This document shows, piece by piece, positions 32,826-38,171 of a stretch of DNA of 38,171 nucleotides. Position 1 is the stretch's first letter. Each line of letters begins with the position of its first letter. Source of the stretch: CAYZPW01 sp964480475 (GTDB lineage Bacteria; B130-G9); assembly GCA_964480475.1 (NCBI GenBank), contig CAYZPW010000029.1, positions 1 through 38,171 of the forward strand. Direction: 5' to 3'. The notes under the pieces were generated by a model, which saw only the letters and a program-made list of their open reading frames with translations, searched no databases and was not told the DNA's origin. The position numbers and the translations under genes were made by a program.

Positions 32826-33614
32826 CTATTCCAGCTCTTCAAGCTGCGCCTTGGCCAGTCGCGCCTCGCTGCAATCTGGGAAGCGCTTTGACACCTCCGT
32901 GAAGAATTCGGCGCCCTTTTGCGGCTCGTTAAGCCGCACGTGGCACATGCCGAGCCTCAGCAGCGTCTCCGGCGTTCTGTCGCTCTTGGGATAGTTGTCA
33001 AGTACTCGCGTGAACTCTGTTATGGCTTTCCTGTATTGCTCGGTTGCGAAAAAGGACTCGCCGATCCAATACTGGGCATCGTCGGCCGCGGAACTATTTG
33101 GATACGCGGCCAGGTAGTTTCTGAAGCCCATTACTGCGGAGTCGTAGCTGCTTCTGTTGTAGTCCTGCCTCGCTGCGGCAAAGATGCGCTTTCGCGACTT
33201 TTTCTCGGTTTTTCTGGAGCCCTTGCTGGGTAGGCTGCTGATAATGTCCTCGAGGTCGAGCACCGCCGAGCGCAGGGCTTCCTGCCGCTGGGAGAGGTCC
33301 TCGAACGTCATAAGGAGCTCGTCGAGGCGCTGGGCCAGCTCCTTGAGCTCCTGCGTTGTGGCGGCGTTATTGGCTCGCATCTGATCCGACATATTATCGA
33401 CCTTCTGGCGGAGCAATTCGAGATCGGTTCTCATTTGCTCCTGATCTCTCTTGATGTCGATCACCAGCAAGTTCGTCTCGTCGGTCTTGGTGCTCAGAGT
33501 ACGCACCTTATCGCTTGACGCGCACGAGGCCGTTCCCATACACAAAGCAAGAAGCAGAAGGAACCTCGTAAAGAGCCTGAGTCTTTCTCTACTCGTCGTG
33601 ATACTCCTTTGCAT
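32826..33614 (-). CDS. cpoB: CpoB/YbgF-like periplasmic coiled-coil TPR protein
   Basis: This 262-residue protein has the YbgF/CpoB layout: an N-terminal signal with a possible lipobox (LLLLALCMGTASC), a long coiled coil (about residues 40-135, heptads in TELLRQK..NMSDQM.. and AQRLDELLMTFEDLSQRQE), then three TPR-like repeats (RQDYNRSSYDSAVMGFRNYL, AYPNSSAADDAQYWIGESFF and so on). CpoB works with Tol-Pal to coordinate outer-membrane constriction with peptidoglycan synthesis. I chose ATG 33,614 because CAGGTGA precedes it; the ATG at 33,638 has no ribosome-binding site. It lies downstream of pal on the same strand, the usual order. Confidence 0.88.
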   Translation of the reverse strand: MQRSITTSRERLRLFTRFLLLLALCMGTASCASSDKVRTLSTKTDETNLLVIDIKRDQEQMRTDLELLRQKVDNMSDQMRANNAATTQELKELAQRLDELLMTFEDLSQRQEALRSAVLDLEDIISSLPSKGSRKTEKKSRKRIFAAARQDYNRSSYDSAVMGFRNYLAAYPNSSAADDAQYWIGESFFATEQYRKAITEFTRVLDNYPKSDRTPETLLRLGMCHVRLNEPQKGAEFFTEVSKRFPDCSEARLAKAQLEELE

Positions 33615-33822
33615 TACTGTCACCTGCGGCCGCGCCATTTTCGACTAGCCCGGAACAGGAATCCCCGCAAAACTGAAGCTCCAATCGCAGAGTTGCCAAG
33701 TGTATAGCCGCATTAGGAACATTTACGGAGTGAGACACGTCTGTCTGTGAAAAGACGCCCCGCCATTAGCTGTCTCGGATTCGCCAGGGACTGGGCTGAG
33801 CGTTTTTGGCTACTGACGGTCT

Positions 33823-33862
33823 CTCCCTTTTCGCCTTTTTCCCTTTTTCCCTTTTCGCCCGT
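33823..33862. repeat. Pyrimidine-rich heptamer tract between pal and cpoB
   Basis: CCCTTTT, CGCCTTTTT, CCCTTTTT and CCCTTTT units repeat with a period near seven. It sits in the 290-bp gap between pal and cpoB; just beyond is TTTCCCCAATGGGGAAA, a short perfect palindrome (33,862-33,878 region). Confidence 0.5.
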
Positions 33863-33903
33863 TTCCCCAATGGGGAAACTCCTTGCCCAGAGAGCTTCAG
33901 CAA

Positions 33904-34455
33904 CTAGACAATAAGCACAAAATGTGCTCTGCGGTTCTTGGCCCACGCCGCCTCGTTGTGGCCAAGCGCGAGCGGCATTTCCTCACCGTAGCTTAACGTG
34001 CTCATTCGGTGTGGCTCAACCCCCATCTCGATCAGGTAGTCCTTTGCCGCCTTTGCACGCCGTTCACCCAGAGCGAGGTTATACTCGTTGCTGCCTCGCT
34101 CGTCGCAGTGGCCCTCGATAATAAGCGAAAGTCCACGTTCATCGAACATGAGGCAGGCGATTTGGGTGAGAATGAGCCGCGACCGGCTTTTGAGCTCATA
34201 TCTATCGAAGTCGAAGTTGATGTCCTCAAACTCGATGGAACCGGCCTCGGCTGCTTCCGGCTCCGGCGCTGGTTTGACCTCCTCCGCCTGCGGTTCAGGG
34301 GCCGGCTCTTGAGCGGGCTGAATCTGGGCTTGTTGCTCATCCTGTTGGTCTTTTGCGGCCTGTTCCTTAACCCCGGGGCCACATGCACAGAAGCTCAGCA
34401 ACGTCGCCGTGATTGCGAGAAAGGTTACCAATGTGCGGATCGAACGTCTTTGCAT
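33904..34455 (-). CDS. pal: Peptidoglycan-associated lipoprotein Pal (OmpA family)
   Basis: This 183-residue outer-membrane lipoprotein has a signal peptide ending in a lipobox-like LSFCAC, then a Pro/Glu/Ala-rich linker (about 30-70) and an OmpA-C domain. The latter includes INFDFDRYELKSRSR, LSLIIEGHCDERGSNEYN, LALGERRAKAAKDYL and NRRAHFVLIV. It binds peptidoglycan diaminopimelate and links the outer membrane to the wall. The start is set by GAGGGGTG seven bases upstream. tolB, tolA, tolQ and tolR are not adjacent. Confidence 0.93.
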   Translation of the reverse strand: MQRRSIRTLVTFLAITATLLSFCACGPGVKEQAAKDQQDEQQAQIQPAQEPAPEPQAEEVKPAPEPEAAEAGSIEFEDINFDFDRYELKSRSRLILTQIACLMFDERGLSLIIEGHCDERGSNEYNLALGERRAKAAKDYLIEMGVEPHRMSTLSYGEEMPLALGHNEAAWAKNRRAHFVLIV

Positions 34456-34620
34456 TTGAACACCCCTCAGTGAAGTTCTTATTCAAGGATATGACGCCGC
34501 CTATCGTAGTAACATCGCGCCACAGGGTCAAGCACAAGCTCAAGCACGGGTCTGACCTCAGATTGTGGGTAACTCATCTCAAGAGTCATATTCGCAAGAG
34601 TTGTGTCTCATCTTAATCTC

Positions 34621-34812
34621 CGCCCTGAAAGGGCGACACATGAGTAGCCCCACGTGTCAACGTGGGGTATTGAGACGCAAATTCCATCTAGTTTCTTCCC
34701 CCACCCGCCAATCGCAACGCGATTGGCGGGTGGGGGAGCATTTCTTGGTTGTCGCGCATTCCGATCCGTAGGCTGGCGCCTACGGCTACCGTTGTTATGC
34801 CCTTTCAGGGCA
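34621..34812. repeat. REP-like palindrome cluster with a 19-bp perfect hairpin
   Basis: The 840-bp gap 34,456-35,296 contains CGCCCTGAAAGGGCG (34,621-34,635), CCCCACG..CGTGGGG (34,648-34,667), a perfect 19-bp stem with a 3-base loop (34,697-34,737), CCGTAGGC-TGGC-GCCTACGG (34,766-34,785) and TGCCCTTTCAGGGCA (34,798-34,812). The last two repeat the cluster at 12,613-12,660. Upstream, 34,456-34,620, and downstream, 34,813-35,229, I see no gene. Confidence 0.85.
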
Positions 34813-35229
34813 TTGAGGCTCCAGAAAAACGATGCTCCGAACGTCCCCGTTCACCACAAATGGCTCACAAAACGCTGAATACATGCAATTGTGGGTCACA
34901 CCCTTGTCAAGTTTTGCTCTCTCTCCACGATCAGACTGGGATGTTGTCTTGGGTCCTATTGCACCCCGTTGCGCCTGCAATCGGCAGAACAGGTTCATAA
35001 ACAACCAATTGCGAGAATCACCAGTGAGCTGAAGAACATGATAGGACGCGGATCAAGTTGCGTCCTTCAAAGGCGCTTCCCTCTTTACGACGCTGACCCC
35101 ACTCATAATGGCTTGATCGCCTCCCCTCATACTAATCTGATCATTGAGCCGGCGGTTCCGGACGTGGTGCGGGGAGGCGCAGACGCGCGGCCGCTCCCGC
35201 GCTCATCTAGTCAACTCCCACAAGAAAGC

Positions 35230-35254
35230 AAGGGGCAGAAACGCTCCGCCCCTT
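35230..35254 (-). terminator. Putative intrinsic terminator of the Kelch/peptide operon
   Basis: On the minus strand AAGGGGC and GCCCCTT form a 7-bp stem with an 11-base loop, followed by a T-rich stretch (TTGCTTTCTT). It lies 43 bp past the stop of the short peptide gene. Confidence 0.5.
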
Positions 35255-35296
35255 CGTGAAGCCGCGCTCTCACGCGGTCGGTATCAACCTATGACG

Positions 35297-35416
35297 TCAG
35301 CATTTCACTGAGCCGCCGAAGCCGGTGCACGATAAGCTAGGACCCAGTGCCGCCTTCAGCGCCTCAGCATCAAGCGTCAAAACTCTCGGCGCCTCGTAAA
35401 CCTCATTCGTCTTCAT
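35297..35416 (-). CDS. 39-residue RiPP-precursor-like peptide
   Basis: A short gene starts at ATG 35,416 with GGAGA seven bases upstream and lies 17 bp after the stop of the Kelch/beta-helix gene. The peptide begins MKTNEVYEAPRVLTLDAEAL and ends in a Gly/Ser/Cys-rich tail, PSLSC...GFGGSVKC, with Cys30 and Cys39. A leader of the form Y-E-x-P-x-V-x-x-L plus a helical L-x-A-x-x-L-x-x-ALGP segment before a small Cys-containing core is typical of ribosomally made, modified peptides. No radical SAM, YcaO, lanthipeptide synthetase or exporter gene is in the window. The strong start signal and composition argue for a real gene; its modification and role are unknown. Confidence 0.6.
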   Translation of the reverse strand: MKTNEVYEAPRVLTLDAEALKAALGPSLSCTGFGGSVKC

Positions 35417-35433
35417 TGTTATCTCCATTGTAT

Positions 35434-38148
35434 TCATTGATTGGCAGTCGGAGACCGAAGGTCGGAGATTCGCCGAACGTCGGAGACTCCGCCGCACGGC
35501 GAGGCGAATTCGATCAATTTGAGGCCCATTGGCGACCTTGCAGACACAGGCCCGTGCACCGTCCATTTGCCGCTCGTCTCGATGTCAACCAGCCAATAGT
35601 TATAGGTTACGCCCGGCATCACCTTCCTATCGGTGAAACTGTATGACGCGCCGGAGGCTGGTGCGCCCTCGGCCGGTATGAACCCGCTAACCAGCTTGTA
35701 GTCCGTGCTGGGGCCTTCTGTCCTGAAGATGACAAACCCGGCGTTGTCGATCTCGGCGCCTGTCTCCCACGTCAGGATGATAGAACCATCGTGTGGATGC
35801 GCCTCAAAGGACGCCAGCTCGATGTATGTGCAGCCGTGATATTTATAGTGGTAGCCCATATCAACGGTGTTGGTGTCGAGAAAGGCGTTCACAGCGGTCG
35901 AGTACTCCGTGTTAGTTGGATCACAGAAGGGGTTGGAGCTCGGGTCTCCTGCGTCGATACATGGACTCCACTCCGAGGAAGCCCATTCCTTCCCGTCATT
36001 CTCCTGCTTTAGGAAATACCCGTCATAGTTCGTATGACCGCCCCTGGAACAGAACTGCGGGTTTTGACTGATATTGCCACCAGTGCCATCCAAATCCCCA
36101 TCTTCGATGTTGCAATAGCTGACCCCAGATGTAATACCCACCAGATCATCGGCGTTGTTCCAGATTATGCACTCCCTTAGTGTGGGAGAGGAACTGACCG
36201 CTTTGACACCGAATTCTGCATTGCCTTCTAGCGTGCAGGAGCCTATCTCTGGCGAAGAGGAATCATCGCAATAGATACCTCCACCAGCTGTGTTGGCTGT
36301 GATGAGGTTGTTGAATATGGTCGGTGAGCAGCCTTGTTGTCCGGCGATTCCCCCACCGTAAATCGCGGAGTTGGCGGTGATGACATTGTCCTCGATCGTA
36401 GGGGAGCTATAGGCGTAGCAGTCGATGCCGCCACCACGCCAATCGGACGTGTTGTCTCTGACCATATTGTTGTGGATTGTCGGATGACTGTGTCTGTCAG
36501 CGTATATGCCGCCTCCGTGTCCGTACCCGGAATTGTACACGGAGTTCTGGCGAATAACGTTGTCCTTGATCGTTGGGGAGCTACTCCAGCACCATATCGC
36601 CCCACCTTGGCTAGCGGAGTTCTCGCTCATGATGTTGTTGGTGATAATCGCCGAGCTGTCGGTATGACAGCAGATGGCTCCACCACTGCCGTATGCTGAG
36701 TTGCTCGTGATACGACAGTTCGTGATTACTGGTGAGCTCTGCTTGCAGTAAACGCCACCTCCGTGACAGTCGATGTCGGGTCCAGTGGGCCCATTGGCCT
36801 GGCCGCCTGTCATCGTCAATCCCTCAATTGTCAAGGAGTCCACGCCATCGCAGTAAATCACGTGATAGGCGGCGTCCTCCGCATCGAGGATCGTAATGTC
36901 TCGGCTCTCGCCCAACAGCGAAACATAATCCTCCATGTAGAGCGGGAACGTCTCGCCGTTGTATGGGGCCGAGCCCGCATAGGTGCCGGCGGCGACATGG
37001 ATGGTGACAGGTTCCTCCTCGCTGCCGGAAACAGTGTCAAGCGCGTGAGTGATTGTCTTCCATGGATTGGCCTCGCTGCCCTCGTTGCCGTCGTCCCCGT
37101 TGTTCCCATCGACATAAAAGCAATTGAGGGGAATGACCTTCCCTTCCTGGAGAAGCCTAAGGTAGGTCCGTGTGTTTGCCGGCCCTCTCTGCCCCCCGGC
37201 AAGATACATGTTCCCCGACAACAGAGCAGCCTCGGCCTCCAATGCGTGCTCGAGCCACTGGTCCGAGGGCTCCATTGTCCAAATGCGCTCTTCATTGACC
37301 TCGTAAACGTGCACGGCCGGGTCAAGAAGATAGTCACCGCTTTCCCATACCGAGTGCCCGGATTCGATGATATATATCCTATGTTCCGTGCTTACAAGGG
37401 TATAACTGTATTCCTCGCCGGCGGCCCCGGTGTCCCGGTCAGGGAGTTCTTCGCCGGACGACCAGCTCTCTTCCGCGGGGTCGTAAATGAGAAACTTTCC
37501 CGGCCAATCATAGAGCAGATAGACCTTCCCGTGCACTGCGGCAGCGTGCCCACGGCCGACCTCAACCGGTAGCTGAGGGCCGTTGCTCCATGTGTCACTG
37601 GCAGGATCATATATTTCCATAGTCTCGCAACTGCCGCTGTCACAACCAGAACTGGAGCCATCCTGACCACCCATCACATAGATCAACCCATCGAGAAGCG
37701 TCATTCCATACCGACCTCGTGCTTGCTGCATAGGTTGTCCCTGCGTCCAGCTATCAGTGTCCGGATGATATATGTTCAGTTCAGTTGTCACCGACGCGAT
37801 GCATGGATTACCCTTCCAGCCACCAGGAAGGTATATTTTGCCGTCGAGGGCAACGCCCCGAAGCCCTGTAAACAGCCCCGGTAACGGTGACAAGCTTGTC
37901 CAGGTGTCAGTGCTGGGGTCGTAAACCTCGTTTGCCGTGGTGGAGCTACAGATGCCAACCTGTCCCCCAAAGGCATATAATAGGCCGTCAGCAGCGACGA
38001 CGGCCGGCTCATATCGCCCGGTGGGCATCTCGGCCTTGTTCGACCACTCCATTGTTTCCGAGGCGCCCAGGGACCGATTCGGCAGTCCCACCACGCCGGC
38101 TAACATGATCGCGACCATCGTGAACGCGGTGGCGAGCGCCAATCTCAT
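35434..38148 (-). CDS. Secreted Kelch-repeat / right-handed beta-helix protein
   Basis: This 904-residue protein starts at ATG 38,148 (GGAAGAGAG upstream; an ATG at 38,166 is a poorer choice) with a signal peptide (RLALATAFTMVAIMLAGVVG). Residues ~30-335 are a Kelch propeller (LLYAFGGQVGICSS, YDPSTDTWTSLSPLPG, IYVMGGQDGSS). At ~345 begins a DUF1565-like pectate-lyase-type beta-helix (FYVDGNNGDDGNEGSEANPW, then NPWKTITHALDTV) with many N-x-x-GGGI-Y turns (GGGVYCKQSSPVITNC, GGGIYADRHSHPTI). It ends with a fibronectin-like segment (SIILTWETGAEIDNAGFVIF). The last ~20 residues (SDVRRISDLRSPTANQ) come from a short tandem repeat. A surface polysaccharide-binding role is plausible but unproven. The peptide gene at 35,297 is probably cotranscribed. 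Confidence 0.85.
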   Translation of the reverse strand: MRLALATAFTMVAIMLAGVVGLPNRSLGASETMEWSNKAEMPTGRYEPAVVAADGLLYAFGGQVGICSSTTANEVYDPSTDTWTSLSPLPGLFTGLRGVALDGKIYLPGGWKGNPCIASVTTELNIYHPDTDSWTQGQPMQQARGRYGMTLLDGLIYVMGGQDGSSSGCDSGSCETMEIYDPASDTWSNGPQLPVEVGRGHAAAVHGKVYLLYDWPGKFLIYDPAEESWSSGEELPDRDTGAAGEEYSYTLVSTEHRIYIIESGHSVWESGDYLLDPAVHVYEVNEERIWTMEPSDQWLEHALEAEAALLSGNMYLAGGQRGPANTRTYLRLLQEGKVIPLNCFYVDGNNGDDGNEGSEANPWKTITHALDTVSGSEEEPVTIHVAAGTYAGSAPYNGETFPLYMEDYVSLLGESRDITILDAEDAAYHVIYCDGVDSLTIEGLTMTGGQANGPTGPDIDCHGGGVYCKQSSPVITNCRITSNSAYGSGGAICCHTDSSAIITNNIMSENSASQGGAIWCWSSSPTIKDNVIRQNSVYNSGYGHGGGIYADRHSHPTIHNNMVRDNTSDWRGGGIDCYAYSSPTIEDNVITANSAIYGGGIAGQQGCSPTIFNNLITANTAGGGIYCDDSSSPEIGSCTLEGNAEFGVKAVSSSPTLRECIIWNNADDLVGITSGVSYCNIEDGDLDGTGGNISQNPQFCSRGGHTNYDGYFLKQENDGKEWASSEWSPCIDAGDPSSNPFCDPTNTEYSTAVNAFLDTNTVDMGYHYKYHGCTYIELASFEAHPHDGSIILTWETGAEIDNAGFVIFRTEGPSTDYKLVSGFIPAEGAPASGASYSFTDRKVMPGVTYNYWLVDIETSGKWTVHGPVSARSPMGLKLIEFASPCGGVSDVRRISDLRSPTANQ

Positions 38149-38171
38149 CTCTCTTCCGAAACTCATCTCCT

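Noticed and set aside
33713..33946. Minus-strand frame between pal and cpoB
   Set aside because: Its KGKREKGEKGE core is just the translated pyrimidine-rich tract.
34009..34473. Plus-strand frame across pal
   Set aside because: Pal on the minus strand is unambiguous; the opposite frame has low-complexity Leu/Arg content.

Overview
The window reads as chromosome of an uncultivated Gram-negative bacterium. It is GC-rich by eye, and most of its secreted proteins carry Sec signal peptides. A Pal lipoprotein, a CpoB/YbgF protein and an ExbD/TolR protein imply an outer membrane. I cannot assign a phylum. The mix of housekeeping genes, very large secreted beta-propeller, Kelch and beta-helix proteins, and many small palindromic or heptamer repeats between genes suits a poorly sampled candidate phylum.

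Layout. 1-2,466: a secreted propeller protein (-) after the edge of a MITE-like repeat. 2,467-3,068: a REP-like palindrome cluster. 3,069-6,240 (+): a KtrB/KtrA-type K+ uptake pair and a pentapeptide-repeat protein. 6,364-8,640 (-): an orphan ExbD and a fused glutamate formimidoyltransferase/cyclodeaminase (FtcD). 8,863-9,532: a REP-associated Y1 transposase between inverted REP palindromes. 9,597-11,514 (+): small accessory genes, several broken (four-helix-bundle remnant, frameshifted HEPN protein, DUF2442, HicB). 11,515-15,583 (-): a tungstate/molybdate-binding protein and a redoxin-beta-solenoid protein. 15,868-16,537 (+): a nucleotidyltransferase with a short overlapping partner. 16,754-20,404 (+): promoter, tRNA-His, hisS, then a histidine ammonia-lyase-family gene. 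20,426-23,650 (-): a secreted clostripain-like protease. 24,061-27,043 (+): a secreted subtilase and plsY. 27,061-32,734: a complete MITE-like element and two paralogous secreted proteins, the second broken at a C10 tract, separated by DUF2283 and Dam-type methylase genes. 32,826-34,455 (-): pal and cpoB. 34,621-34,812: another REP cluster. 35,297-38,148 (-): a Kelch/beta-helix protein followed by a 39-residue RiPP-like peptide.

The most notable finding is a tRNA-His with U72 and A73 and no genomic G-1. It lies 58 bp upstream of a histidyl-tRNA synthetase that resembles the divergent alphaproteobacterial type, which is known to read exactly those bases. The two genes look like one transcription unit: a tRNA/synthetase pair with altered identity rules. 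The histidine ammonia-lyase homologue that follows carries Ser-Ser-Gly where Ala-Ser-Gly is usual at the MIO cofactor site. With ftcD elsewhere in the window, two of the usual histidine-degradation steps are represented; hutU and hutI are not here.

Other points worth attention are a recurring C-terminal beta-sandwich-like region on three unrelated secreted proteins, a likely RiPP precursor, a RAYT/REP system, a possible phase-variable C tract, and heptanucleotide repeats at many gene ends.
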